This document shows positions 33,301-41,649 of a DNA stretch of 64,000 bases, piece after piece; the first letter of the stretch is position 1, and every line of letters begins with the position of its first letter. Position numbers and translations under genes: made by a program. The DNA comes from a virus. The notes under the pieces were generated by a model. The model was not told where the DNA came from, ran no database searches, and saw only the letters and a list, made by a program, of their open reading frames with translations. Location: positions 1-64,000 of IMG/VR virus record IMGVR_UViG_3300031754_000002. One strand, given 5' to 3'.

Positions 33301-34254
33301 TCAAGCAATTGCGGGGTGAACGCGCTGAGGCGCAAGCATTTTCATGGCATGAGGAGGAATCGCGGTCATCGGCAGCGCCACTTCCGCGTCAGCGGCCGTC
33401 ATAAGGCCTCGCCCGCTTGGCTGGGTGGTCTGCCACCACCAGCGCAACGTCTCGATAGCGGCCATTTGCACATTGCCGGGAATCACGGCCTGTGAGGATT
33501 CGTAGACCACATGCACAGCGTTCCGGCCGGGCATGAACGCGATCACGCCACCGCCCGCTGTCCTGCGTGTTAGCTCACCGAACTGCGGGTTGACTTCCAC
33601 GCTATAGATCGAGCCGAACACAGGGTTAGCCACCAGGGAGAGAGGGTACTCTATGGGGCCACGGAACTCTGATGCACCAAGGATGTTTAGGACCGGACTC
33701 GTGCCATACCCAAACGTGGGTGGGTGTAGCAGGCTAATGATGTTTGAGCCACCGTCGAACTTTTCGTTGTAGATGCGTGGTGTGATCGGCCCAACCACAT
33801 GTTCTATCAACGGACCGATAGCACTGATCCATTCCCGGAGTTTCGCGTCCTGCGTACGATCCTGCGCGGGTATCTGCAGACGATCCAAGACTTCTGGTAG
33901 ACCGACGATCATCCCCGTCGAAGCAGTCGTTAGGTTCGGCTGCACTTCAAGCCACAGGTAACCCTCAGTCGGGAAGGTCTGTTCTTCCCCACCAGCGAAC
34001 GTGACATGCCAGCTTGCCAGATAGTTCCCCGGCGCCGAGGTATCCGCTTTGCTTGGGGCGTAGTACAGCTTGCCTTCTGCCGCGTTGACCGTCACCACTT
34101 CGCCACTCAATGGCGCGGGTTCCCTTGCCGTGAGTGAGCGGAGGATGAACTTGACCGTCGCGCCTTCTAGGTTGACTACTTCCGAATTGGCGTATTCCAA
34201 CTGGTCGTATAGTAGGGGCTCAGTATCTCCAGCGACTACCTTCCAATCGGCCAT
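33301..34254 (-). CDS. BppU-like domain fused to head-tail connector
   Basis: Residues 1-115 resemble the BppU N-terminal/IgG-like baseplate module (DWKVVAGDTEPLLYDQLEYA, ATVKFILRSL, YYAPSKADTSAPGNY). Residues about 118-317 fit a gp6-like head-tail connector (IVGLPEVLDRLQIPAQD, KLREWISAIGPLIEHVVGPI, RRTAGGGVIAFMPGRNAVHV, MAAIETLRWWW). The fusion would place an Ig-like module on the neck. It begins ATG 34254. The order connector-then-tail genes fits morphogenesis operons. Confidence 0.7.
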   Translation of the reverse strand: MADWKVVAGDTEPLLYDQLEYANSEVVNLEGATVKFILRSLTAREPAPLSGEVVTVNAAEGKLYYAPSKADTSAPGNYLASWHVTFAGGEEQTFPTEGYLWLEVQPNLTTASTGMIVGLPEVLDRLQIPAQDRTQDAKLREWISAIGPLIEHVVGPITPRIYNEKFDGGSNIISLLHPPTFGYGTSPVLNILGASEFRGPIEYPLSLVANPVFGSIYSVEVNPQFGELTRRTAGGGVIAFMPGRNAVHVVYESSQAVIPGNVQMAAIETLRWWWQTTQPSGRGLMTAADAEVALPMTAIPPHAMKMLAPQRVHPAIA

Positions 34255-34262
34255 AGCTCCCC

Positions 34263-34607
34263 CTACACGCTCCGCCAGACGCCGTGCTCAATGAAGCCGT
34301 GGTAGCCCCCACAGCCGTGGACACCGTTGCAAAGCACGCTTGGACTGATCGTGAGCGGTTCCCAGCTCGCGACGGTCCACGTCGGGCCTGCCTTCTCGCT
34401 GTCCGGGTCGAAGTTGACATAGCCGCCGCACGCGCGACCATCCTGCGCGCGGTGCCAGAAGATGATGCCGACGCGCTCGCCGCTCGCGCTCCCGCGACTC
34501 CATTGGAAACAGCAGTCGGTCCCGATCCTCGTCAGCTTGACCTCTCGGTCGCGCAACAGGTCCTCGTATGTGTATGGGTCGTCGGCTGAGCTGATTGGGT
34601 TGCCCAT
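34263..34607 (-). CDS. DUF6527-like protein
   Basis: The 114-aa protein ends with a pattern I associate with DUF6527 (LTISPSVLCNGVHGCGGYHG, then FIEHGVW), where conserved Cys and Gly residues precede a His-Gly-Phe. The N-terminal half has strands with paired Cys (GTDCCFQWSRG). It could bind metal. It is unusual to find it inside the head-gene block. Function unknown. Confidence 0.55.
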   Translation of the reverse strand: MGNPISSADDPYTYEDLLRDREVKLTRIGTDCCFQWSRGSASGERVGIIFWHRAQDGRACGGYVNFDPDSEKAGPTWTVASWEPLTISPSVLCNGVHGCGGYHGFIEHGVWRSV

Positions 34608-34613
34608 CGCTCC

Positions 34614-34976
34614 TCAGATGAAGCGAATGGAGATAGGCGAGCTAGTCGGTGCCGACGAATGCACGATCAGCACCGTCGGCACCGTTTTCGCGAACGACAG
34701 CAACGTCGGGTTCGATTCGCCTATCAATAGACCCCCGTCCGCTTCGTTCACATTCGTACGCAGCTTCAATTCCGCCGACACGTTCACCGGAGGCATAATC
34801 AGGCACGCGGTCGCTTCCCCGTTCCCTGGCACCGTGAAACGGTTATCGCCCATCACAAGATTCGACACAAGGGTCTCGCCGATCACCACCTTGCCGATGA
34901 TGCTCAACGGGCCAGTGTTGGTTTCCCCCAGGGGCTCCGTCTCCGAATGCCCCGTAATGTTCAGGGAGCCCGGCAC
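34614..34976 (-). CDS. Structural hypothetical protein, 120 aa
   Basis: The protein (PGSLNITGHSETEPLGETN, GKVVIGETLVSNLVMGDN) is beta-rich, with no charged helices, and suits a capsid-surface or fibre domain. It starts two bases after the stop of the preceding gene. No known family. Confidence 0.55.
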   Translation of the reverse strand: MPGSLNITGHSETEPLGETNTGPLSIIGKVVIGETLVSNLVMGDNRFTVPGNGEATACLIMPPVNVSAELKLRTNVNEADGGLLIGESNPTLLSFAKTVPTVLIVHSSAPTSSPISIRFI

Positions 34977-34977
34977 G

Positions 34978-35763
34978 CTACACCAGGATCATCAACGGGG
35001 CTTTAGCGATAGCCGTCAGCGTCGTTTCGAGTTTAGCTTCGGGTTTAACGCCTTCTTCCGCCGCCGGTTTATTCGATGCGGCAATGAACAATGGAGTTTC
35101 CTTGCCCGCCACTTTCTCGCCTTCTTTAGCGATCACCGCGAGCTTTACTTCCGTCGGCGAAATCAGACAAGTACCAATCGTGCCCACAGCCACATAGTTG
35201 ACGTAGATAAAGCCGTTGGGTGCGTTGGTTTCTGTGACCGTCAACGCGGCTTTCAACGTCCAGAAGAAGATTTCGTTGGCTTTCAGTTCCGTTGCCACAC
35301 TCGTTGATTCCGCGAGCAACGCTGGTTTCGCACCTTTGCCTTCATACAACGCCGCCTGCGAAGCGGTCATTGTTGAGAACGCGGTTTCCCCGACAAACAA
35401 CCCGATTTTCGAGATGACATCACCGGCCTTGACCGGGATCGGCACCGACACCCCGAATTTCGTGGCTGCCCCGGTCGCTTCATCTTTGCATCCAGACAAG
35501 CCCAGGTAGTCAAGATTCGACCGTCCCGGCCGTGACGTGTTCCCGACCTGTCGCTGGTTGCCGTACAACGCTGCGGCCTCACCGCCGGGCGATGTTTCCG
35601 CACCAGCGATGGGGGATACCGCCGCGGAAGGACCAGCCGACAGGTTCGCCAGCACCGATTCAACCATTGCCTGGCTGATACCGAGAATATCAGCGATTGT
35701 CGCCGTACCGTACTTTGCACCATACGCTAGATCAAAGATACGTTCGTTCTGCGTGATCGCCAT
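34978..35763 (-). CDS. Decoration-type protein, paralogue of the 36134-36754 gene
   Basis: The 261-aa protein has an N-terminal helical part (QNERIFDLAYGAKYGTATIA) and a beta-sandwich (KFGVSVPIPVKAGDVISKIG, AALYEGKGAKPALL, VTETNAPNGFIYVNYVA). The same order of motifs (VPIPV-GD-ISK, LYxGxxxKPxxLLAxS, TNAPxGxIY) is found in the protein at 36134, so the two arose by duplication. Probably decorates the capsid. Confidence 0.65.
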   Translation of the reverse strand: MAITQNERIFDLAYGAKYGTATIADILGISQAMVESVLANLSAGPSAAVSPIAGAETSPGGEAAALYGNQRQVGNTSRPGRSNLDYLGLSGCKDEATGAATKFGVSVPIPVKAGDVISKIGLFVGETAFSTMTASQAALYEGKGAKPALLAESTSVATELKANEIFFWTLKAALTVTETNAPNGFIYVNYVAVGTIGTCLISPTEVKLAVIAKEGEKVAGKETPLFIAASNKPAAEEGVKPEAKLETTLTAIAKAPLMILV

Positions 35764-35775
35764 TCGTGTCTCCTT

Positions 35776-36075
35776 TTATTCGGTCACAGCCTCGGGCGAC
35801 GTGACGGCCGTAAGGGTCTCCTCCCGATTGCAAATCTCGCAGCGGTCCGCGATGGCTCCATGCTCGCAGCGCGGCATCGGCCTGCGACCCCTCCGGGGAC
35901 GCTCAGCCATCGTGTTCTCCATCGGCTCCGGGGTCACGGTTTCCAACGGGCCAGCTGTCTCACCTACCCCTAGACGGCCAAGTTCGATCTTCATACACCG
36001 GACCATTGACGCATCGCCGCGCGAGCGGGCGCTAGCGAGAGCCTGTCGAAAACTGGCGATACGCGCTGCACTCAT
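35776..36075 (-). CDS. Hypothetical protein with C-terminal zinc-knuckle-like motif, 99 aa
   Basis: The N-terminal helix (SAARIASFRQALASARSRG) is followed by a Pro-rich linker and a basic segment (RPRRGRRPMP) next to RCEHGAIADRCEICNRE. This gives a C-x-H...C-x2-C pattern that could hold zinc. It follows a strong hairpin (36096-36121) in the operon. The function is unknown. Confidence 0.6.
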   Translation of the reverse strand: MSAARIASFRQALASARSRGDASMVRCMKIELGRLGVGETAGPLETVTPEPMENTMAERPRRGRRPMPRCEHGAIADRCEICNREETLTAVTSPEAVTE

Positions 36076-36095
36076 TTACTGCTCCTTATCCGGTG

Positions 36096-36121
36096 GAGGG
36101 CCGGCATAAGCACCGGCCCTC
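36096..36121 (-). terminator. Intercistronic hairpin
   Basis: GAGGGCCGG and CCGGCCCTC form a perfect 9-bp stem with an 8-nt loop between two structural genes. There is no U-run. It may protect upstream RNA or attenuate transcription after the abundant decoration gene. Confidence 0.5.
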
Positions 36122-36133
36122 ACTATCGAGTGG

Positions 36134-36754
36134 TTAGGTCAGGAAGACAAGCGGCACTTTTTCAGTCGCTTTACCTTCGATCGTGATTTCAGTTGCCGCT
36201 TCCCCGGCGCCTTTCTGTTCCAATTCGACAGCGAATGCTTCCGGCGCCCCCGTGAACCATTCATACTGCACGCCGGTTTTGCAGGCGAAACCAACCAGTG
36301 TCTCGATCGTGGTCGCTTCGACCGTCAACCCAGCCCATATGTAGCCGAACGGCGCGTTGGTGGTCGTGACAAGCACCGATTTTTCGAGTTCGACCGTCAG
36401 CGCTTTCGAGGCTACGATTTCCACTTTCGCCACTTTGCTCTGAGCAAGCAGCAAACCTTTGCCTTTGGGTTTCGAGGCGCCCCCGTATAGCGACACGAAC
36501 GATTCGACACCCGTTTTGCCCGCCGTGGCACCAACGAGAACAGACACCTTCGAGATGATGTCGCCATATTCCACCGGGATCGGGACGAACACACCTTTTT
36601 TCGTCGCGGCTGTCGCCTGATCCGTCAACAGGTTCAGCGAGGTGTAGTAGAGGTTGCTCCGTGCCGGAATGTTGCTCTGCGTAGCGTTCGAGACACCCCC
36701 AAGGATGCGGTCCAGCGGGCTGTACTGTGGCCAGCGGCCACCCATAAGATCGGT
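36134..36754 (-). CDS. Decoration-type protein, paralogue of the 34978-35763 gene
   Basis: ATG 36754 (MTDLMGGRWPQYSPLDRILG) follows AAAGGAG. The 206-aa product shares KKGVFVPIPVEYGDIISKVS, VSLYGG, KGLLLAQSKVAKVEI and TTTNAPFGYIW with the 34978 paralogue. It lies directly downstream of the second major capsid gene behind a long hairpin, as for an abundant capsid-decorating protein. Confidence 0.65.
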   Translation of the reverse strand, partial: TDLMGGRWPQYSPLDRILGGVSNATQSNIPARSNLYYTSLNLLTDQATAATKKGVFVPIPVEYGDIISKVSVLVGATAGKTGVESFVSLYGGASKPKGKGLLLAQSKVAKVEIVASKALTVELEKSVLVTTTNAPFGYIWAGLTVEATTIETLVGFACKTGVQYEWFTGAPEAFAVELEQKGAGEAATEITIEGKATEKVPLVFLT

Positions 36755-36774
36755 CATTCTGCAGCTCCTTTGAG

Positions 36775-36823
36775 AGGCGACCCCTTGGGATCGCTGTTTC
36801 ACCCTTGCGGTTGAGGGTCGCCT
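36775..36823 (-). promoter_or_regulatory. Long inverted repeat between second capsid gene and decoration gene
   Basis: AGGCGACCC and GGGTCGCCT make a perfect 9-bp stem enclosing 31 nt, ending just before the ribosome site of the 36134-36754 gene. It could be an mRNA-stabilising or translation-control hairpin. There is no U-run for termination. Confidence 0.5.
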
Positions 36824-36890
36824 TACTAGTCGTAGGTTTGTTTTTCACGACGGGAGGGAGCCAGCCATTGCCGACCCCCTCCCTGCCTGA

Positions 36891-39433
36891 TTAGATCGTC
36901 GGCGCGTACACCGATGATGTGAATTTGATCGTCGTGCCGATGCCAGCGCCGACAGGCGGGGCGAAGCCCGTCCCCGACGCAATTGCTAGCGACTGGCCGT
37001 AGCGCATCAAAAACGCGTAGTACGAAAAGACCTGGAAGCGAATCTCCAGTGTCCCGGACAGTACCTCGCTGAGTGCCCGCGTACGCAGCAGACCCTCAAA
37101 CAGCCATGCGTCGTCGAACTTCGCGGCCAGCGCAATGTCGGCTGTACCGGCGCCTGGCACTCCTTCTTTGTCTTTCGTCGGGATGTTCGCGTCAACATAA
37201 ACGTTGTGCGGGCCGAACGGCAGTGAAGCGACAAGCCCCTCTGCGGGATCTTCGCCAGCGCCGTACAGCGCGTCGATGTTGAACGGACCGAAGTCCGAAC
37301 GGTTAGCCAGCACACGGCCAGCCTTCCCTTCCAGACCATCCAGCTGTGTCCCGAACCAGTACCAACGGCGCGGGTTCGTGACCACATGCACGTTCTGCAC
37401 GCTGAACCGGGTTGTGGCGATCTGCGACACCATCGCCGCCATCGCCATGTTGAACGCCTGACCAACTGGGGCTGCTTCTTCCCAGTTGACTTCGTTTGCC
37501 TTCCAGTTCGACGCCGGGTACAGACCCTTAATCAAACCAGCGTTCAACGCACCAGTGTTCGTGCCCGGTGCTGTAAGAACTTCCCTGTCGAGCTGACGGT
37601 TGAAGTCAGCGATTAGATCCTCCATGATCGCCTCGTCCAGGTGGTACGGCGACTGCTCCAAAAGCTGGATAGCGATGTCGCTCTGGCCCGCCAACGTCTT
37701 CACGTTCGCGGTCACAGCTTCATCCGTCCAGTCCTTTTCTTCCACGGGCGCCGAGTCCGCTGTCTGCGGGCGAACCGCAGTCAGTTCCTTCAGCTTCGGC
37801 AGGTTGATGCTATCCGTGCCCTCCGGGAGTGCCATCCTACGACACAGGTCCGCAGTGATTCTACCGGCACGGAGACCCTTGACGAACTCTTTCATCCAAA
37901 GCGGCGGAACAAAGACGATGTGTTACCGCGCGAACCTGCTAGACTATTAGGGTGGCTCACCAACCGACTCCACTACAAGCCGCCTGGTTCGCCGGACTCT
38001 TTGAGGGCGAGGGTTGCATCTCTATCGAGAAGAATGGGGCCGTCGGCCTAACGGTCAAAATGACCGACCGGGATGTCATCGAGCGTGTCAACGCTCTCTT
38101 CCCCTGCAACAAGATCGGCGTAATCGATCCGAAGCCAATGCGACCTCACTACAAGCAGCCGAAGCGCGCTTATACTTGGCGCATACGTAAGCCGGATACG
38201 GTTCGGGACATACTCGAACTGATCCTGCCCTATCTCGGGGAGCGGCGCAGCACTAAAGCTATAGCCCTGCTAACTCACCTCGATACTCGGCCTGGTACCG
38301 GCGGCACCCACCGCGCGAGGACCCATTGCGCCAAGGGGCATGAATACAGCCCCGAGAACACCTATGTGAATCCCGCCAATGGCTACCGTAGCTGCCGCAC
38401 TTGCCAACGAGCATCGGCAGCAGCCCACCATCGCGCGCACCGTGACGAGCTGAATGCCCGTCAGCGGATACCAGGTGGTCGCGGTCCCTACAAAAAACGC
38501 TCTGTTTCCTAGTCTGTGTTTTTCCTAGTCTGTGTTTCGCGTGGGCTAGGTCATTTCTGCCTAGCTCTTGCGGTTTACCATCCCGCAAGACCGGACTATA
38601 TCTTCACCCTCAGATGTAGGGTGCAACGGTATCTAGTCTCTACGGCGCCCGCAGTACTTCGCGGTTCCCTCGGTATTAGCCGGTACTTCCCTTTTGGTGG
38701 CCTTCACCGATATCCCGTTGAGTTTGCCTGGCGCTTACGCGGCCAGGAGGGCCCTTGACCCGCCTTGTCCCGGCAACCGGTTAGGGTTGACGCGCTGCTC
38801 TTCCACTGCCTGGCGGACGAACGGATCGCCTTCCAGACCATGCGCACGGATACCCAACGGTCCTGACAGGTCACGGGTGATACCCCGCTCTGCCCGGTCC
38901 ATCTCCTCAAGCGTGCGAACTTCCTGTCGCTTGACGATCTCGGGGATCTCCACCCGCATCTCCGTCGTGTGTTTGTCGATGCGCTCCTCGCACGACGGGT
39001 CATTCAGGGTCGCCCGAACTCCAGGGAGATCCCTTGCTGCGAGATCACGGAAGAACGAGTGCCCGTTACCGCGTTCGTACGTCAGTGGCTCTTTGACCAC
39101 TTCGATACGCTCGCGTGCCTCCGGCCGTGAAGCCTCCTGCGCGTCTGCTTCCCTGCGCGCAAGCAGCTCCTCCTCGTCGATCCGGCGGTCTAGCGTTTTG
39201 ATCTCCGCCATCCGCTGGTCGTGTGCTGCCTCGAACGCGCCTTCGTCAAGCGCGAACTGTGAACGCTCATCCTCCGTAACCTCGTCGGCCTTGCGGCCCT
39301 CGAAGGTCTCGCGCTCTTTACGACGAGCAGTCAACGCTACTGCTGCAGCATCGACTAGATCCTTGCGTTTGTCCTGCAACTGCTCAAGGATCGTACGCTC
39401 CTCGGTCACTACCTCCTCTGTATCAGCGTCCAT
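36891..39433 (-). CDS. Second major capsid protein, split by a group I intron
   Basis: Exon 1 is 39433-38758 (ATG after AAAGGAGG) and exon 2 is 37915-36891. Splicing joins GQGG to FFVPPLWMKEF in frame and gives 566 residues. The N-terminal about 150 residues are a scaffold-like charged coil (delta-domain type). The rest is an HK97-fold capsid: RVNPNRLPGQGGF, KDWTDEAVTANVKTLAGQSD, LLEQSPYHLDEAIMEDLIAD, RWYWFGTQLDG. The same landmarks occur in the capsid protein at 44755-46059 (RVNPSRVTGGEFF, FTDAAVESW, QLEQSP), so they are paralogues. Without splicing exon 1 ends after 17 extra codons' worth of intron sequence, and only a truncated protein would be made. Confidence 0.85.
37937..37945 (+). promoter_or_regulatory. 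Leaderless extended -10 promoter (TGC TAGACT)
   Basis: TGC-TAGACT is followed by six bases (ATTAGG) and the GTG at 37952. It matches the geometry before the endonucleases at 21876 and 53745. It lies inside the 3' end of the group I intron, on the antisense strand. Confidence 0.6.
37952..38512 (+). CDS. LAGLIDADG-type homing endonuclease, antisense within the intron
   Basis: The GTG start at 37952 is six bases from a -10 element. The 186-aa protein begins with a LAGLIDADG-like helix (AAWFAGLFEGEGCISIEKNG) with the acidic Glu pair, and a second part (VRDILELILPYLGERRSTKA) typical of single-motif enzymes. The C-terminus has a Cys/His module (HCAKGHEYSPENTYVNPANG, then CRTC) seen in phage endonucleases. 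It is encoded opposite to the intron and capsid gene, so its expression is independent of capsid transcription. Confidence 0.85.
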   Translation: MAHQPTPLQAAWFAGLFEGEGCISIEKNGAVGLTVKMTDRDVIERVNALFPCNKIGVIDPKPMRPHYKQPKRAYTWRIRKPDTVRDILELILPYLGERRSTKAIALLTHLDTRPGTGGTHRARTHCAKGHEYSPENTYVNPANGYRSCRTCQRASAAAHHRAHRDELNARQRIPGGRGPYKKRSVS

Positions 39434-39506
39434 AAGACGCCTCCTTTGTGTGATGCCCACTGAGGGCTTTTACTGGCCCCCAGGCGATGCTCGACCAGCG
39501 CGAAGG

Positions 39507-39535
39507 CTCACACCCGGCGATCAACGGGGTGTGAG
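39507..39535 (-). promoter_or_regulatory. Hairpin upstream of second capsid gene
   Basis: CTCACACCC and GGGTGTGAG form a perfect 9-bp stem with an 11-nt loop, between the tRNA-Met gene and the capsid start. It may aid tRNA release or stabilise capsid mRNA. Confidence 0.45.
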
Positions 39536-39573
39536 GCAACGCTCGGGCAGAACGTCAACGCGGGTTTACTGCA

Positions 39574-39645
39574 TGGCGGAGCTGTGACTCGAACACAGTC
39601 CCTCGGCTTATGAGGCCGAGATGGTAACCCTTCCACCACTCCGCT
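39574..39645 (-). tRNA. tRNA-Met (CAU), embedded in the structural operon
   Basis: A complete cloverleaf: acceptor AGCGGAG/CTCCGCC (one A-C mismatch at the end), D-arm GTGG-AAGGGTTA-CCAT, anticodon arm TCGGC-CTCATAA-GCCGA and T-arm CTGTG-TTCGAGT-CACAG. The anticodon is CAU. CCA is not encoded. It could be elongator Met or an Ile2 tRNA needing lysidine; sequence alone cannot tell. It lies 7 bp from the gene upstream in the operon. Confidence 0.85.
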
Positions 39646-39651
39646 ACGACA

Positions 39652-40365
39652 CTACTGTCCTCCGAAAACCTGCGACCATTCCTCCGTACCTTCCGGAGCC
39701 ACGGAGATGTATCCGTTCGGTGCAAGCTCAAACGGTTCGGTGACGCTCGACCGCCAAGACATCTGCGTCGGGTTCACCAACTGTGGGTACCCGAACCATG
39801 CGGGGAGCGCAAAGTCTGCAACCCACACATCACCGATCTGATACCCGCAGCCCTGCACGGGGTCGCCGACCTCCACGATGACCTTCTGTTTCTTCGCCGG
39901 GTTGATGACCGTACGCACCGATCTGGTCACATTGGGATCTACACACATCTCGCATGCCTCGTGGCTCAGCACTTCCCCTGGATGCTCATTGGCTTCCATC
40001 GTGGTCTTCACAAACACCTTCGCCAACGGTGTTTCGGGTGCGTCAGCCCTCAACCCACGCGAGGAGTGCATGGACGCTTTCTTCGGTCCAGCGGACTGCG
40101 CGTCGAATGCCCGGTCTTCGTGATAGCCCAAGGCTCCCTGCTGGTCACTCGTGTCCAGCAGTTCGATATGCCATGTGCCTGCCGGTAGCGGCTCACCCTT
40201 CGGGATGAACTCTGCACTCGCGGGGGCCGATAGGCCCTGCGTCACCCAGCATGACGCACCATATTCCGTGGTCAACTGTGTGTTCAACGCTGCTACCACT
40301 ATGGCTGCGCGCTCATCGGTCATCACGGTTGAGAGGTTCTGCACGGTGATCTTTACGGGTTCCAT
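39652..40365 (-). CDS. Structural protein with HExxE-like metallopeptidase motif
   Basis: The 237-aa protein has a GGAGGA site before ATG 40365. The central segment PGEVLSHEACEMCVDPNV resembles the SHExxE-x-x-DP motif of a group of phage and actinomycete proteins often described as peptidase-like. A zinc-site His/Glu pair (HEACE) is kept, but there is no classical HExxH. Preceding strands (CWVTQGLSAPASAEFIPKG, GTWHIELLDTSDQQGALGYH) and a C-terminal aromatic region suggest a globular capsid-associated protein. Function is inferred only. Confidence 0.6.
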   Translation of the reverse strand: MEPVKITVQNLSTVMTDERAAIVVAALNTQLTTEYGASCWVTQGLSAPASAEFIPKGEPLPAGTWHIELLDTSDQQGALGYHEDRAFDAQSAGPKKASMHSSRGLRADAPETPLAKVFVKTTMEANEHPGEVLSHEACEMCVDPNVTRSVRTVINPAKKQKVIVEVGDPVQGCGYQIGDVWVADFALPAWFGYPQLVNPTQMSWRSSVTEPFELAPNGYISVAPEGTEEWSQVFGGQ

Positions 40366-40377
40366 TGAGTCCTCCAG

Positions 40378-41649
40378 TTATGAGACGCGTGGCGCCAGAA
40401 GTTCGAGTGTACGCCATGGCTGTTCCCACAGCACACCCATCGTGCCATTGAGTTCCCCGGTGAACACTGTGAGCGTCGGGTCAGTCCACGCTTCCCGGAG
40501 CACCGTAGCGAGCGCTTTTTCGCCGGGTTCTTCACCGAACACGTACTTTTTGAAGTAGCTGCTGCCATTCAGCGGGTTGATGCCGCCACCCTGACCGCCA
40601 GTAATATCGTAGGGAGTGAACAGTGTGCGGGGGTCGGCCATGTTGAAGTTCACGCCGCCGCCCTGATCGGTCACGACATAGCCGTATTCGCGGCCCGCTT
40701 CATAGATCGCTGCTGCCAACCGGCCAGTGATACCCTGTTCGGACGCAGTTGATGTTTTGGGCCACGCGAACCACGAACCCTCCGGCACACCGTCAAACGA
40801 GCCTTTCCCTTCTGGCCCTTCAGTCGTGTACGCCGGGTTTGGCGTCACTTCATCTTCAAGGGTTTCGTGCGTGTTCTTTTTCGGGCTACTGTCGTTATGT
40901 GTGGCGGGTGCAACATGTTCGTTTAGCGTAACCTCGATGCTGAGGTTCAGCGCGTGTTCGATTTTCCCGCCGCGCGCCACCTTCACAAGGTCCAGCATCG
41001 TGATCGCACCTGAGACGTAAGAGAGATGCGACGCCGACACCTGACCCGTTTCCGCAGGACAGATGCCATTCCATTTCGAGGCTTCGGGGATGTGAACGCC
41101 GTAGCCGAACTTCCATTCGCCTTTGTGGGCACCAGCTAGGAACGTGCCGAGCCGGTGCATTTCCCAAAGCTCATCCGTCGCCGGACACCAGATGACCGCC
41201 ACACCATCGCTGCCGAGCGCCTGTATGCGCCCCTTTGGGACCGCCGACAACGTTGGCAGCGGGACCGCATTGAAGCCTTCCTGGATGTGTTCGTTGAATT
41301 CGCCCGTCCTGAGCGTTTCTTCCGCCCCGCCTTCTTCGACGAGCCATATCTTCACGCGCGGCTGCTGGTAGGGGACGACCCATATCGGGACCGAGAAGTT
41401 CTTCCCGTTGATGAACGGGTAGGCGCCTTCGGCCGCGCCGCCGTAGCCGAGCCCCGCGTAGCCGTAGAACGTGCCAGCCTTGGCCGCGCGGTTGTAATAC
41501 ATCTGGTTGGCGAGCTTCCCCACGCGTTCTTCGGAGACTGCTTTTTCGGCGCGGGCGAGGACTGTCGCGTTCGCCCGGAAGATACTGGACGCACTGACCA
41601 AGCTCTGCCGCCTCGGCAACACAAGGCCGGATGCGGCAATGCCCAGCAT
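40378..41649 (-). CDS. Large capsid-region hypothetical protein, 423 aa
   Basis: ATG 41649 immediately follows the stop of the previous gene. The protein is beta-rich (PFINGKNFSVPIWVVPYQQP, FLAGAHKGEWKFGYGVHIPE, ASHLSYVSGAITMLDLVKVA, KIEHALNLSIEV) and resembles actinomycete proteins with an ARGGKIEHA pattern of unknown role. It may be a surface or adhesion protein. Position between two capsid genes points to a head decoration. Confidence 0.6.
   Translation of the reverse strand: MLGIAASGLVLPRRQSLVSASSIFRANATVLARAEKAVSEERVGKLANQMYYNRAAKAGTFYGYAGLGYGGAAEGAYPFINGKNFSVPIWVVPYQQPRVKIWLVEEGGAEETLRTGEFNEHIQEGFNAVPLPTLSAVPKGRIQALGSDGVAVIWCPATDELWEMHRLGTFLAGAHKGEWKFGYGVHIPEASKWNGICPAETGQVSASHLSYVSGAITMLDLVKVARGGKIEHALNLSIEVTLNEHVAPATHNDSSPKKNTHETLEDEVTPNPAYTTEGPEGKGSFDGVPEGSWFAWPKTSTASEQGITGRLAAAIYEAGREYGYVVTDQGGGVNFNMADPRTLFTPYDITGGQGGGINPLNGSSYFKKYVFGEEPGEKALATVLREAWTDPTLTVFTGELNGTMGVLWEQPWRTLELLAPRVS

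Larger units (their letters stand above)
37916..38757 (-). ncRNA. Group I intron (842 nt) in the second capsid gene
   Basis: On the minus strand the core shows TAGAGACTAGATAC at 38642-38629 (R-like) and GAAGATATAGTCC at 38605-38593 (S-like). GACTA/TAGTC form P7, and ACCCT/AGGGT between them form P8. The 5' splice site is predicted after T38758: exon GGGT pairs with intron GCCC to give P1 with a U-G wobble. The 3' end is predicted at G37916. These ends restore the capsid frame exactly. The core lies next to the 5' exon; the rest is occupied by an antisense endonuclease gene. Confidence 0.85.
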
